The notes under the pieces: generated by a model
Told to the model about the DNA's origin: nothing
Databases searched by the model: none
What the model saw: the letters and a program-made list of their open reading frames with translations, nothing else
Made by a program: the position numbers and the translations under genes
Shown: piece after piece, positions 1-9,390 of the stretch
Position numbering within the stretch: the first letter of the stretch is position 1
Layout of the letters: every line of letters begins with the position of its first letter
From: Geothrix rubra
Lineage (GTDB): Bacteria > Acidobacteriota > Holophagae > Holophagales > Holophagaceae
Direction: 5' to 3'
Length of the DNA: 64,000 nucleotides
Assembly (NCBI RefSeq): GCF_030268065.1
Contig: NZ_BSDD01000007.1
Location: forward strand, 62,001-126,000

Positions 1-1
1 C

Positions 2-97
2 GAGATCACCCACCGGCTCATGGGGGCGAGAACCGTGCGGACGGTCCAGGCCCCGGACGGGAGGGAGCGGCTCGTGATGGAGCACATCCTGAACTGA
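2..97 (+). CDS. 3' end of a truncated gene
   Basis: Open reading frame entering from the left edge and ending at TGA 95-97. Only 31 residues are present; the tail reads ...ERLVMEHILN. The composition is typical coding sequence and the frame is open from the first complete codon, so this is probably the C-terminus of a gene lying mostly outside the window. No family can be assigned from so short a piece. Confidence 0.5.
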   Translation, partial: EITHRLMGARTVRTVQAPDGRERLVMEHILN

Positions 98-198
98 GCG
101 TGCCTTCCGGCAGGGCCGGGAAGGCTCCCCCACGCCCCGCGAAGGCGGGGCCCCGGAAGGATTGCGGAGACCGGAAGGCTCGTATATGTTGTATTGCG

Positions 199-2412
199 AT
201 GCATACACCTGTTCCCACAAAAATCCCCGGATCCCCCGCCCGCCTCATCCTGGCGGCACTCCTGGCCTGCATCTCCCTCCTCGCCGGTCCCGCCCCGGAA
301 GCTGGGGGAAGGCGCCTGCTCCATCCCTTCAGGACCGATCAGCCCCCTGTCCTGGACGGCAGGCTCGACGACCCCGTCTGGCAGCACGCGAGCTCCGTCA
401 CCGGGTTCCAGACCTTCATCCCGGAGTTCGGCCACCCCCAGCAGGAGAAGACGGTCGCCTACATGGCCTACGACCGGGACAACCTGTACTTCGCCTTCCG
501 GTGCTTCGATCCCCATCCGGAGAAGATCAAGGCCTCGGTCGCCAAGCGCGACGACATGGTGCGGGATGATTTCATCTGCATCAACCTGGACACCTTCGAC
601 GACCAGCAGTCCCTCTATGCCTTCTACGTGAATCCCCTCGGCATCCAGGGCGACAGCCGGTTCGCCAGCGGCAAGGAGGATTTCAGCGTCGACCTGGTGT
701 GGGACAGCGCCGGGCGCATCGATGCGGAAGGCTACGCCGTGGAGGTCCGCATCCCCCTCAAGAGCATCCGGTACAACCAGGGGGACAAGGTGCGCATGTC
801 CGTCTTCTTCGAGCGCTGCATCAGCCGGCGCCAGGAACACGGCTCCTACCCGGCCATGGATGCCGCCAGGGGCTACGCCTTCCTCCCCCAGATGGCGCCC
901 ATGGAATTCGTCGGACTGGCCCGGCCGACGATCCTGGAGCTGCTCCCCTCCTTCACCTACTCCCAGAAGCACCTCCGCCAGAACGGGGCCTTCGTGAAGG
1001 AGCCCGACACGCGGGACTGGGGCCTGACCGCCAAGTACGGTCTCACCCCCAGCCTCATCCTGGATGCGACCCTCAATCCGGATTTCTCCCAGGTGGAGGC
1101 GGACGCGGGGCAGATCGATGCGAACCTCCGCTACGGCCTCTATTTCCCGGAGAAGCGCCCCTTCTTCCTCGAGGGCAGCGAGACCTTCAATGTCGGCGCC
1201 ACGTCCACCGGCGCCCTCCAGACCGTCGTCCACACCCGCACCATCCAGGATCCCAAGGCCGGCTTCAAGCTCACGGGCAAGGTGGGCGCCGAGAACACCC
1301 TGGCCGCCCTCTACGCCACCGACGCGCCGCTTCCCCCTCCGGATGCCGGACCGGATGCCCCCCGCCCCCCCGACGCCCGCTTCACGATCCTGCGGTACAA
1401 GCGGACCACCACGGAGGACGGCTACCTCGGCGCCTTCTTCACCGAGCGGGCCCAGGACACGCGGGTCAATCGCGTGGCCGGTCCGGACGGCCAGATCCGC
1501 CTCAGCCCCTCCGGGATGCTGAGCTTCCACGCCTTCGGGTCCTCCACCCGGCAGGGACCAGACCTGGAGAGCCTGGATGGGCACGCCCTCGGCCTCGAGT
1601 ACCTCTACGACACGAGCCGGCTGGGGATCAGCGCGGCCGCCCACGAGGTCTCCCAGCACTTCGAGAACGACACGGGCTACCTCACGCGCACGGGGCTGGC
1701 CAGCGGGAGCCTGTCCGTGACGCCGAAGGTCTATCCCGCCTCGTCATGGCTCCGGCGCGTGGACTGGAACGGCACCGTCTCTGTCCTCGAGGACGAACCG
1801 AGCGGACTCCTGGAACATGACCATTCCATCGGCGTGACGGGCATCCTGCAGGGCAACGCCGCCCTCTCCCTCGCCCTCCACGACGCCACGGAGGTCTTCC
1901 TCGGCCAGCGGTTCCGGACCGACGGATTCAACCTGTCCGCCCGGGACCAGTTCACGAAGGCCTTCTCGCTTCAGGCGACCTACCGCCAGGGCAAGGCCAT
2001 CCGGTACACCGCCGATCCCTTCCAGGGGACCGGCTCCCAGGCCAGCGCCTCCGCCATCTGCCAGCCCACCGAGAACCTCAACCTGGAGCTGGACTGGAGC
2101 CACGCGGACCTGTTCCGGGAGGACACCGGCGCGAAGGTGTACGACTACCACATCTACCGCAGCCGGCTCACCTACCAGGTGAACGCCAGCCTCTACTTCC
2201 GCGGGATCGTCGAGTACAACGCCTTCCACCGGCAGCTCCTGGCCGATCTCCTCGCCGCGTACACCTACATTCCGGGCACGGTGGTCTACCTGGGCTACGG
2301 TTCCCTCTACAAGCAGCAAGCCTGGCAGGACGGGGTCTACCGCGACGCCCGGGGCTTCCTGGAGATGCAGCGGGGCCTGTTCTTCAAGGCCTCGTACCTC
2401 TGGAGGAGGTGA
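199..2412 (+). CDS. DUF5916 / CBM9-like domain outer-membrane-type protein
   Basis: 737-residue secreted protein. The ATG at 199 is chosen because a signal peptide follows directly (hydrophobic run around residues 15-30); the frame is open further upstream but carries no such feature. A carbohydrate-binding family 9-like beta domain begins with DGRLDDPVW (residues 53-61). The rest, with the family hallmark FPEKRPFFLEG near residue 315, matches DUF5916, a predicted beta-barrel region. Aromatic-rich alternating strands continue to the C-terminus, which supports an outer-membrane barrel. The substrate is unknown; family members are annotated as hydrolase-like or carbohydrate-binding without proven activity. 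A TTGCGG/TATGTT pair lies immediately upstream (162-190), but it would leave almost no leader, so I do not call it a promoter. Confidence 0.85.
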   Translation: MHTPVPTKIPGSPARLILAALLACISLLAGPAPEAGGRRLLHPFRTDQPPVLDGRLDDPVWQHASSVTGFQTFIPEFGHPQQEKTVAYMAYDRDNLYFAFRCFDPHPEKIKASVAKRDDMVRDDFICINLDTFDDQQSLYAFYVNPLGIQGDSRFASGKEDFSVDLVWDSAGRIDAEGYAVEVRIPLKSIRYNQGDKVRMSVFFERCISRRQEHGSYPAMDAARGYAFLPQMAPMEFVGLARPTILELLPSFTYSQKHLRQNGAFVKEPDTRDWGLTAKYGLTPSLILDATLNPDFSQVEADAGQIDANLRYGLYFPEKRPFFLEGSETFNVGATSTGALQTVVHTRTIQDPKAGFKLTGKVGAENTLAALYATDAPLPPPDAGPDAPRPPDARFTILRYKRTTTEDGYLGAFFTERAQDTRVNRVAGPDGQIRLSPSGMLSFHAFGSSTRQGPDLESLDGHALGLEYLYDTSRLGISAAAHEVSQHFENDTGYLTRTGLASGSLSVTPKVYPASSWLRRVDWNGTVSVLEDEPSGLLEHDHSIGVTGILQGNAALSLALHDATEVFLGQRFRTDGFNLSARDQFTKAFSLQATYRQGKAIRYTADPFQGTGSQASASAICQPTENLNLELDWSHADLFREDTGAKVYDYHIYRSRLTYQVNASLYFRGIVEYNAFHRQLLADLLAAYTYIPGTVVYLGYGSLYKQQAWQDGVYRDARGFLEMQRGLFFKASYLWRR

Positions 2413-2432
2413 ACTCCGGTGCCGGACCCGAC

Positions 2433-4007
2433 TCAGTCCACCCGGTAATGGCAGCCCCGGCTCTCCGGATTCTGGAGGGCGGCGTTGAGGATGAGGCGGG
2501 CGCAGATGATGCCGCTGCGCAGATCCAGCAGCTCCCTGCTGAGGCTGGCCTCGTGGTAGAAGCGCTCCGTGCGGTGCTGGAGGTACTCCAGGTCGGCCCG
2601 GGCGCGCTGGAGGCGGGCGCCCGTCCGCACGATGCCGGCGTAGTTCCACAGGGTGCTGCGGATGAGGCCCCAATCCTGGTCGATGAGGAGCGGATCCGTC
2701 TCCTGGGGATCCTCCGGCGTGCGCCAGGGAGCCAGGTCACCGGCATCGGGCAGCGACAGCCCTGGAAGTTCGCGGACGGCCGCCTCCGCCCCCCGGAAGC
2801 CCCAGACCAGGCCCTCCAGGAGGCTGGTGGAGGCCAGGCGGTTCGCCCCGTGCAGGCCCGTGCAGGCCACCTCGCCGGCGGCGTAGAGGCCCGGCAGGCT
2901 CGTGCGACCCTCCAGGTCCACGAGGACACCGCCGCAGAAGTAGTGGGCGGCGGGCACCACGGGGATCGGCTGCCGGAGGGGATCCAGGCCCTCGGCGCGG
3001 CAGGCCGCCAGCACCGTGGGGAAATGGGAGTCCAGGTCCAGCCTCGCGGCCACCGGGGCCAGGTCCAGGAACACGCAGGGCTCGCCGCTGGCCGCCATCT
3101 CCTGGAAGATGGCCCGGCTCACCACGTCGCGGGGGGCGAGTTCCATCTGCTCCGGGGCGTACCGCGCCATGAACCGCTCGCCCTTGCGGTTGACGAGGTG
3201 GGCGCCTTCGCCGCGCAGGGCCTCGGTCAGCAGGGTCCGTGGCTTGCCCGGCACATACAGGGTCGTGGGGTGGAACTGCAGGTACTCGCAGTTCACGATG
3301 CGCGCGCTGGCCCGGTAGGCGGCGGCGAGGCCGTCGCCCGTGGCCCCCGGCGGGTTCGTGGTGTGCAGGTAGAGGTAGCCCAGGCCGCCAGTGGCCAGCA
3401 GGGTGCGCTTCGCGAGCTGCCCCTCCACGGCGCCCGTGGCCGGATCGAAGAGGTAGGCGCCGTGCACCTGGATCGGCTCGTACACCCGCACGGGGCTGAG
3501 GCAGTGGTGGGGGCTGGTGATGAGGTCCACCAGGCAGAGGTTCTCCCGCACCTGGATGCCGGGGTGGTTGCGGACCGCCTCGCTGAGGGCGGTCTGGATG
3601 GCCAGGCCCGTGGCGTCCTTGGCGTGGTAGATCCGCCGGGCGCTGTGGGCGGCCTCGGCGGTGGGATCGGGCGAGCCGTCCGTCCCCAGGTCGAAGGGCA
3701 CACCCAGGCGTTCCCAGAGGAAGCTCCGGCAGAGCCGGGGACCCTCCTCCGCCAGGAGCCGCACCGCCTCGTGCCGGCAGAGCCCCGCCCCGGCGGCTTC
3801 GATGTCGGAGGCCAGCAGGGCCGGCGAATCGCCCTCCTCCTCCGGAGGCAGGCCGATGATGCCGCCCTGGGCCCAGGCCGTGTTGCTGGCGCCCAGGTCG
3901 TCCTTCGCCACCAGCACCACCGAGGCGCCCAGATCGGCGGCCCGAAGCGCCGCGGAGCAACCGGCGATGCCCGCCCCCAGCACCAGAAGGTCGGTCGTCC
4001 CGTTCAT
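2433..4007 (-). CDS. nadB: L-aspartate oxidase
   Basis: 524 residues, the normal length for NadB. It oxidises L-aspartate to iminoaspartate with FAD in de novo NAD synthesis. Seen: the dinucleotide-binding loop LGAGIAG at residues 8-14, an FAD-contact region with SNTAWAQGGI near residue 40, the succinate dehydrogenase/fumarate reductase-like segment ATGGLGYLYLHTTNPPGATG, and the C-terminal LHGANRLASTSLLEGLVWG motif. The ATG at 4007 overlaps the stop of the upstream DUF309 gene (ATGA), so it is the last gene of a three-gene unit. No nadA or nadC is adjacent. SdhA/FrdA paralogues are excluded by length and by the NadB-like C-terminus. Confidence 0.95.
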   Translation of the reverse strand: MNGTTDLLVLGAGIAGCSAALRAADLGASVVLVAKDDLGASNTAWAQGGIIGLPPEEEGDSPALLASDIEAAGAGLCRHEAVRLLAEEGPRLCRSFLWERLGVPFDLGTDGSPDPTAEAAHSARRIYHAKDATGLAIQTALSEAVRNHPGIQVRENLCLVDLITSPHHCLSPVRVYEPIQVHGAYLFDPATGAVEGQLAKRTLLATGGLGYLYLHTTNPPGATGDGLAAAYRASARIVNCEYLQFHPTTLYVPGKPRTLLTEALRGEGAHLVNRKGERFMARYAPEQMELAPRDVVSRAIFQEMAASGEPCVFLDLAPVAARLDLDSHFPTVLAACRAEGLDPLRQPIPVVPAAHYFCGGVLVDLEGRTSLPGLYAAGEVACTGLHGANRLASTSLLEGLVWGFRGAEAAVRELPGLSLPDAGDLAPWRTPEDPQETDPLLIDQDWGLIRSTLWNYAGIVRTGARLQRARADLEYLQHRTERFYHEASLSRELLDLRSGIICARLILNAALQNPESRGCHYRVD

Positions 4008-4780
4008 CGCAGCTCCCAGGTGGGGCGGTCCAGCGCCCAGAGATCCGTCAGGTCCCCCCCGCCGGTGGCGAGGCGGGCCCGCTCCAGCCGCCGGGCCGTG
4101 AGGTCCAGGGCCGCCTCGGCCCGGACCTCGCCCCAGGGGGTGGCGACGAGGCCGCCGCAGGGCGCCAGGCGGGCCAGGGCGTCCTCCCAGACCGCCCGCA
4201 TCCCCGGGAGGTTGTGCAGCTGCAGGTGGTGATGGCCCGCCGCCATCAGGATGAGTCCCTGGAGGCTGTCCCTGAGCTCGCCCGAGGCCAGGTCCCACAG
4301 CGGTTCCAGGGCATCGTGGCACTCGTAGAAGAGCCCGTGGTTGAAGAGGGAGACGCCGCAGGCCAGGGGATAGCGGTCGTCCAGCGGCAGGGGCGTGAGG
4401 GCCGCCAACTGCCAACCGCAGCGCAGGCTCACCAGGGGTCCCCAGGCACCCCAGGCGGCCGCGGGCCGCCAGCCTCGGGGACCCGCCTCCGCCGTGTCGG
4501 CCCAGGCTTCGCGGTGGGTCCGCCAGGCGGCCCCGGGATCGAAGATCCCCAGGGGCGCCAGCAGGCGCGCGGCGTGCGCGAGCAGATCCTCCTCGGGCAG
4601 GCCGTCGGGGTGGGCCTGCCGCAACCGCGGGGCGCCCAGGATGGTGGGCCACACCAGGGCCTCCCGGGCGCGCGGATCGGCCAGGGCGGCCTCCATCCGT
4701 GTCCGGAGCACCCCCTGGATCTCCAGCGGGAGGATGGGCTGGCGCTGCCAGAAGGGCGTCCGGTTGCAGTCGTCGCTCAC
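4004..4780 (-). CDS. DUF309 domain protein
   Basis: 258 residues from a GTG start at 4780 that overlaps the yaaA stop codon (GTGA). No ATG lies close to that junction, so the GTG is preferred. The C-terminal half contains the DUF309 signature FNHGLFYECHDALEPLW (residues 146-162), followed by LQGLILMAAGHHHLQ, a helical bundle with conserved Glu/His typical of this small family. The N-terminal 130 residues are rich in Trp and Pro and are unassigned. Its function is not established. Co-translation with yaaA and nadB suggests shared expression but does not define a role. Confidence 0.8.
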   Translation of the reverse strand: MSDDCNRTPFWQRQPILPLEIQGVLRTRMEAALADPRAREALVWPTILGAPRLRQAHPDGLPEEDLLAHAARLLAPLGIFDPGAAWRTHREAWADTAEAGPRGWRPAAAWGAWGPLVSLRCGWQLAALTPLPLDDRYPLACGVSLFNHGLFYECHDALEPLWDLASGELRDSLQGLILMAAGHHHLQLHNLPGMRAVWEDALARLAPCGGLVATPWGEVRAEAALDLTARRLERARLATGGGDLTDLWALDRPTWELR

Positions 4781-5502
4781 GATTCCATCCGCAGGGTGAG
4801 GGCCAGACCGCCCCGGTCGTTCGCCGCGGCGCCCTCCCAGGTGCAGCCGGGGATGCGTCCCTTCAGCACCGCCGCGGGATCGCCCGCCTGGTGCTCCAGG
4901 ATCCAGCGGGCCACCAGGCCCCGGTAGCGCTTGGAGAAGTGGGTGATGGCCCGGCCGCGGGAGTCGAGGATCTCGAGGGTGTGGCGGGGCCGCGGCCACC
5001 CCTTCAGGAGGGCGGCGTGCTCCTCGGGCAGCAGCTCCCAGACGGGGCCCTCGGGCAGGGCCGCCAGGGGCCGCGCCAGCCGGTCCCGCCAGTGGGACTT
5101 GAGGCCCGGGAGGCCCGTCAGCTTGAGCTTGTAGGAGGGCACCGGGTCGTCGCCCCGCACCAGGCCCCGCAGGCTGGAGAGGATGTAGACCTGGGCCCAC
5201 CGGTCCCGGGGGAGTCCCAGGGGATCCAGGGCCTGGAAGGCCACGCCGGTGTAGCGCTCCAGGGCCGGCAGCAGCGGGACCCGCCCCGTCAGGCCGAGGG
5301 CCTCGGACCGGGCCCGCTCGAGGAGATCGTCCTTCACCTCGAAGGCCCGCTTCTGGGCGAGGGGGGTGCCGGTGCGGACCAGCTCCTCCAGCCGCTCCCG
5401 GACCCAGGCCTGGGCCGCCGACTCCTTCAGCCGGCCCGGCTGGCCGCCGGGGGATTTCCCCTCGGAGGGGGCGAGCAGGATGAGGGGCCGGGGGGCGGAC
5501 AT
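4777..5502 (-). CDS. yaaA: YaaA (DUF328) family peroxide stress protein
   Basis: 241 residues, full length for the family. Seen: N-terminal LLAPSEGKSP (residues 9-18), YTGVAFQALDP in the middle, ILSSLRGLVRGDDPVPSYKL, and C-terminal HFSKRYRGLVARW, all in the conserved order of YaaA/DUF328. In Escherichia coli YaaA limits free iron and DNA damage under peroxide stress and binds DNA; that role is family knowledge, not shown here. It is the first gene of the yaaA-DUF309-nadB unit. The next gene upstream is divergent, leaving about 105 bp for promoters. Confidence 0.9.
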   Translation of the reverse strand: MSAPRPLILLAPSEGKSPGGQPGRLKESAAQAWVRERLEELVRTGTPLAQKRAFEVKDDLLERARSEALGLTGRVPLLPALERYTGVAFQALDPLGLPRDRWAQVYILSSLRGLVRGDDPVPSYKLKLTGLPGLKSHWRDRLARPLAALPEGPVWELLPEEHAALLKGWPRPRHTLEILDSRGRAITHFSKRYRGLVARWILEHQAGDPAAVLKGRIPGCTWEGAAANDRGGLALTLRMES

Positions 5503-5608
5503 GGACGGGAAGACCTCGAATCCTCAAGGATAGCGCCCCGTCGGCCGGGGGACCGACGGGCCCTTGAGGACGGGCACCGACCGGCCGATAAGGTTGCGGG
5601 AGGGTGCC

Positions 5609-6070
5609 ATGGACATTTCCAGCGCTGGGGCCCTGGCCGCGTTCACCTACCAGACCTTCCTCAGGACCGGCACCCCGGCCCAGGCGCTGCAGCAGGCCTT
5701 CGCGGCGGCCTCCACGGCAGGCGCGCAGACGGCCCAGCTCGCCGGGGGCGGATCCGACGCCACGCTGCTGGACCTGTCCACCCAGGCGCCCACGAGCCTC
5801 GCCACCTACCAGGTGGCCAGCCAGGCCGGGCTGGGGGCCAGCGCCATCCAGTCCCTCCTGGCCGCGTCGCCCAGCGCCGACATGCTCCTCGCCGCGGGCA
5901 TGAACGCCGGGTCCCAGGCCTTCCCCGTGGCGGATCCGAACACCACCGCCGCCTGGAGCGTGTTCCAGTACACCCTGGCCCAGCAATCGGGCCCAACCAC
6001 CGCCAACGCCTACGTCCAGCAGGCCGCCGCCACCGCCCAGGGGGCCGGGAGCCTGAACCTCCTGGCCTGA
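5609..6070 (+). CDS. alanine-rich hypothetical protein
   Basis: 153 residues. The ATG at 5609 is preceded by GGGAGGG at the right distance; the frame is open further upstream but that part looks non-coding. The protein is rich in Ala, Gln and Ser with repeated QAxxAAAS-like helices and the start MDISSAGALAAFTYQTFL. There is no signal peptide or membrane segment. Composition resembles small low-complexity structural or export-related proteins, but I do not recognise the family. It is monocistronic, convergent with the deacetylase gene whose stop lies two bases away. Confidence 0.7.
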   Translation: MDISSAGALAAFTYQTFLRTGTPAQALQQAFAAASTAGAQTAQLAGGGSDATLLDLSTQAPTSLATYQVASQAGLGASAIQSLLAASPSADMLLAAGMNAGSQAFPVADPNTTAAWSVFQYTLAQQSGPTTANAYVQQAAATAQGAGSLNLLA

Positions 6071-6071
6071 A

Positions 6072-6890
6072 TCAGGCGTCGGCGAGCCAGGCCTCCAGGC
6101 TGATCAGGCGGAAGCCCCTCCAGAGGTCGCGCAACCGGTCACCGTGGCCCCGGAGCCCCGCCCCGTGGGCGAAACGATGGCCGAAGCTCGCCCCGGGAAG
6201 CGCCGGCTGGCCCTCGTCCAGCTCCCAGGGATGGAGCACCAGCGGGGTGCCCGCGTCCGCGAGGGCCAGGTCCTCCAGGGCGCGGCGCAGGAGGCCGAAG
6301 GGCAGCACCCGCAGGCCCCAGCCCCAGAGCGGACTGCGCACCGGGCCGGACCACAGGACCGGCGGCGGCAGCTCCCAGAGCCCGCCCGGCAGCCGGTGGG
6401 CCCTGGTCGGCCGCCGGGGATCTCCCAGGAGCGCCAGGGGAGCCCGGCTGGAATCGTAGGCGAATCCGAGCTCCGCCAGCTCCTCCCACCAGTCCTCCGC
6501 GGGACCGCGCAGGCTCCATTCCGGGGCCCGGTAGCCCACCACCGCCCGGCCCGAGAGGTCCTCGAGCAGGGCCTTGCCATCGCGCAGGGCGGCGCGGAAG
6601 GCGGGGCGGTCCAGCTCGAAGGCGCGGCGGTGGGTCAGGCCGTGGAGGCCCACCTGGTGCCCCCGGGCCACGATGCGGCGGAGCAGGTCCGGGTGGCGTC
6701 GGGCCTGGTCCCCCAGGCAGAACCAGGTGGCCGTGGCGCCCAGCTCCGCGCAGAGCCCCAGGGCCAGGTCCGTGGCCAGGGGCAGCCGGCAGGCGTACCG
6801 GTCCAGGGCCTCGGGCGCGTCGTAGGGCGGGCAGCAGAGCTGGAACCAGTCCTCCCAGTCCAGGGACAGGGGCAGCCGCGGCCGGTTCAG
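6072..6890 (-). CDS. polysaccharide deacetylase (NodB-like)
   Basis: About 272 residues. The N-terminus reads [12 protein letters not shown], equivalent to the VDVEDYF motif of XrtA-associated and related deacetylases. [25 protein letters not shown] (metal-binding His pair), and GYRAPEWSL follow in NodB-fold order, and VLHPWELD is present near the C-terminus. It probably N- or O-deacetylates an envelope or exported polysaccharide. There is no signal peptide, as in the cytoplasmic-looking members. No ATG, GTG or TTG occurs in frame near the conserved start. The best candidate is a CTG at 6890 overlapping the upstream stop (CTGA), so the start is uncertain. Confidence 0.8.
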   Translation of the reverse strand: MNRPRLPLSLDWEDWFQLCCPPYDAPEALDRYACRLPLATDLALGLCAELGATATWFCLGDQARRHPDLLRRIVARGHQVGLHGLTHRRAFELDRPAFRAALRDGKALLEDLSGRAVVGYRAPEWSLRGPAEDWWEELAELGFAYDSSRAPLALLGDPRRPTRAHRLPGGLWELPPPVLWSGPVRSPLWGWGLRVLPFGLLRRALEDLALADAGTPLVLHPWELDEGQPALPGASFGHRFAHGAGLRGHGDRLRDLWRGFRLISLEAWLADA

Positions 6891-7606
6891 GTGAAGTTCC
6901 GCTCGGAGAGGCTGATGAACTCCAGGGAGAAGTCGTCCAGTTCCGTCTGGATCTGCTTCAGCTGGCCCTGGAAGAAGTTGTAGGCCATGAGGGCGGGGAT
7001 GGCGGCCACCAGGCCGATGGCCGTGGCCACCAGGGCCTCGGAGATGCCGGGCGCCACCGTGGCGAGGTTGGCGTTGCCCGTGGCCCCGATGCCGCGGAAG
7101 GCATCGATGATGCCCCACACGGTGCCGAAGAGGCCGATGAAGGGGCTCACGGCGGCCACGGTGGCGAGGATGCCGAGGTTGCGTTCCAGGCGGCCCATCT
7201 CCACCACGCTGGCCCGCTGGAGGCTGCGCTCCACCGCCTCCATGCTGCGGAGCTGGGGTTTGCCGTCGGAGCCCAGGTGCCGAAGCTGGTAGGTGACCTC
7301 GCCGTAGCCCGCCACGAAGAGGCCCACCAGCGGACTGAGGGCGAACTTCTCCACCTGCTGCTTCAGCTCCCGCCAGTCCGTGGCCCGCTTGAAGGCCCCG
7401 CGGAACTGCTCGGAGACGGTGCGGCTGCGGTGGTAGAGGAGGGACTTGCGGAGGATGATCATCCAGCTCAGCAGCGAGAAGCAGGCCAGGATCAGCAGCA
7501 CCGTCTTGGAGACCGCCCCCGCGTGGAGCATCACCTCCAGCAGGTTCACCTCGTTGCCCGTGGGCGCCGCCAGCATCGCCATGCCGCCTCCATGTGGGGC
7601 CATCAT
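6887..7606 (-). CDS. MotA/TolQ/ExbB proton channel family protein
   Basis: Up to 239 residues. A first membrane helix lies around residues 35-52 ([17 protein letters not shown]). The conserved core [21 protein letters not shown] and the [22 protein letters not shown] helix pair are diagnostic of TolQ/ExbB. It would form the inner-membrane proton channel that energises TolA or TonB, but no TolR/ExbD partner is adjacent. The start is ambiguous: ATG 7606 is the longest form, while ATG 7582 and 7576 sit just after a GGAGG and give the more typical N-terminus [13 protein letters not shown]. The downstream deacetylase gene overlaps its stop. Confidence 0.9.
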   Translation of the reverse strand: MMAPHGGGMAMLAAPTGNEVNLLEVMLHAGAVSKTVLLILACFSLLSWMIILRKSLLYHRSRTVSEQFRGAFKRATDWRELKQQVEKFALSPLVGLFVAGYGEVTYQLRHLGSDGKPQLRSMEAVERSLQRASVVEMGRLERNLGILATVAAVSPFIGLFGTVWGIIDAFRGIGATGNANLATVAPGISEALVATAIGLVAAIPALMAYNFFQGQLKQIQTELDDFSLEFISLSERNFT

Positions 7607-7627
7607 AGCAAGCGCCCCAGGTACGGC

Positions 7628-7633
7628 TACACT
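7628..7633 (+). promoter_or_regulatory. candidate -10 element (TACACT) upstream of ugd
   Basis: The sequence GGCTACACTGG lies 24 bases before the ugd ATG. The same CTACACTGG core occurs before the M20 peptidase gene and before the lysine aminotransferase gene, which supports a housekeeping -10 role. No convincing -35 hexamer is seen 17 bases upstream. Confidence 0.35.
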
Positions 7634-7656
7634 GGGCCTTTGCGTTGAGGTCTCCC

Positions 7657-9012
7657 ATGCAGGTGATGGTCATCGGATCGGGATATGTCGGCCTCGTGGC
7701 CGCCGCCTGCTTCGCCGAGGCGGGCCACCGTGTCCTCGGGGTGGACGTGGACGCCGCCAAGGTGGAGGCCCTCCGCGGCGGGCACTCGCCCATCTATGAG
7801 CCGGGCCTCGACGAGCTGCTGACGAAGTACCTGGCCTCGGGCACCCTCCGTTTCAGCACGGACCTGAAGGAGGGCGTGGCGGAGGCCGATGCCGCCTTCA
7901 TCTGCGTGGGCACGCCCCAGAGCGAGGACGGCAGCGCCGACATGAAGTATGTGCTGGCAGTGGCCGGGCAGATCGGCGACGCCATGGCCCTGCGGGCCAA
8001 GGACGCCAAGCCCCTGATCGTGGTGGACAAGAGCACCGTGCCCGTGGGCACGGCGGCCCGGGTGCATGCGGAGATCGCCAGCCACACCGATCGCGCCTTC
8101 GAGGTGGTGAGCAATCCGGAATTCCTGCGCGAGGGCTCCGCCATCGGCGACTTCCTCGAGCCCGACCGGGTGGTCATCGGCTGCCGGTCCGATCACGCGG
8201 AACGGGTGATGAAGGCCCTCTACCAGCCCTTCCTCGACCGCAGCGGCGGCAAGTGGTTCCGCATGGATCCCCCCAGCGCCGAGCTGACCAAGTACGCCGC
8301 CAACGCCATGCTTGCCCTGCGCATCAGCTTCATCAACGAGATCGCCAACCTGGCCGAGTCCGTGGGCGCAGACGTGGACCACGTGAAGACGGCCATCGGC
8401 GCAGACCACCGCATCGGCCCCGCCTTCCTGAATCCGGGGCCCGGCTTCGGCGGCTCCTGCTTCCCGAAGGACCTGCAGGCCCTGCTGAAGGTCGGAAGGG
8501 AGCATGGGCAGCCGATGATGACGCTGTCGGCCACCGTCGAAGCCAACCGCCACCAGAAGCAGGTGCTCCTCCGCAAGGTGAAGGCCGCCTTCGGCGTGAC
8601 CCCCGGCGTTCCCGCGCCCCTGAAGGGTCGGCGCTTCGCCCTCTGGGGCCTTGCCTTCAAGGCCGAGACCGACGACATCCGGGAGAGCATGGCCCTGGAG
8701 CTCATCGACGGCCTGGTGAACCTGGGCGCCGAGGTGGTGGTGCATGATTTCGCGGCCATGGAGGCCGTGCGGGCGAAGATCGGCGACCGGGTCCGCTACG
8801 CCAGGACCCCCCTCGAGGCCTGCGAAGGGGCGGACGCCCTCCTCATCGCCACGGAATGGGCCCAGTACCGCCAGGCCGACCTGGCCGCCGTCGCCAAAGC
8901 CCTCAAGGCGCGCCGCATCTTCGACGGCCGGAACCTCTTCCGGCCAGAAGCCATGGAACAGGGGGGATGGACCTACCATTCCCTCGGCCGCAGGCCCGTG
9001 GAGGGGAAATGA
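7657..9012 (+). CDS. ugd: UDP-glucose 6-dehydrogenase
   Basis: 451 residues. ATG 7657 is preceded by TTGAGG; the frame opens earlier at TTG 7645 but that only adds the ribosome-binding region. NAD-binding [18 protein letters not shown] at residues 7-24, SEFLREG-type motif ([15 protein letters not shown]), the catalytic Cys motif [14 protein letters not shown], and C-terminal [17 protein letters not shown]. It oxidises UDP-glucose to UDP-glucuronate for polysaccharide precursors. Divergent from the ExbB/deacetylase pair, it overlaps the AtuA-like gene downstream by ATGA. Confidence 0.95.
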   Translation: MQVMVIGSGYVGLVAAACFAEAGHRVLGVDVDAAKVEALRGGHSPIYEPGLDELLTKYLASGTLRFSTDLKEGVAEADAAFICVGTPQSEDGSADMKYVLAVAGQIGDAMALRAKDAKPLIVVDKSTVPVGTAARVHAEIASHTDRAFEVVSNPEFLREGSAIGDFLEPDRVVIGCRSDHAERVMKALYQPFLDRSGGKWFRMDPPSAELTKYAANAMLALRISFINEIANLAESVGADVDHVKTAIGADHRIGPAFLNPGPGFGGSCFPKDLQALLKVGREHGQPMMTLSATVEANRHQKQVLLRKVKAAFGVTPGVPAPLKGRRFALWGLAFKAETDDIRESMALELIDGLVNLGAEVVVHDFAAMEAVRAKIGDRVRYARTPLEACEGADALLIATEWAQYRQADLAAVAKALKARRIFDGRNLFRPEAMEQGGWTYHSLGRRPVEGK

Positions 9013-9356
9013 CCAGGATCCGCCTCGAGGACATCGCCCATGCCCGCAGCGGGGACAAGGGGGACGGCTCCAATGTGGGCATCATCGCCTACACGGAGGC
9101 CGGCTACCGGTTCCTGCTCCAGGAGCTGACGGTGGCCCGTGTCAAAGATCACTTTTCAAGCATATGCCTAGGTAGCGTTGAACGCTTCGAGGTACCTAAC
9201 CTCAAGGCCCTCAACTTCATCCTGCACGACTCCCTGGGAGGCGGTGGGAGCGAGAGCGTCAAAACCGACGCCCAGGGCAAGACCCACGGGCAGGCGCTGC
9301 TTAGAATGGAACTGGACCTGCCCGCGGATGTCCCGCTGACCGGCCTGAACCCCTGA
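9009..9356 (+). CDS. AtuA-related (ferredoxin-fold) small protein
   Basis: 115 residues; ATG 9009 overlaps the ugd stop (ATGA). The start HARSGDKGDGSNVGIIAY and the ending SLGGGGSESVKTDAQGKTHG match the C-terminal AtuA-like domain that follows DUF1446 in acyclic terpene utilisation proteins and also exists as a free small subunit. No DUF1446 gene is nearby, so the partner is unknown. A stretch in the middle (about 9137-9205) uses AT-ending codons such as ATA, CTA, GGT and GTA that are rare in all neighbouring genes. Confidence 0.8.
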   Translation: MTRIRLEDIAHARSGDKGDGSNVGIIAYTEAGYRFLLQELTVARVKDHFSSICLGSVERFEVPNLKALNFILHDSLGGGGSESVKTDAQGKTHGQALLRMELDLPADVPLTGLNP

Positions 9357-9390
9357 ACCCCGGCCATTCCTCTCTCAACGGAGCACCCTC

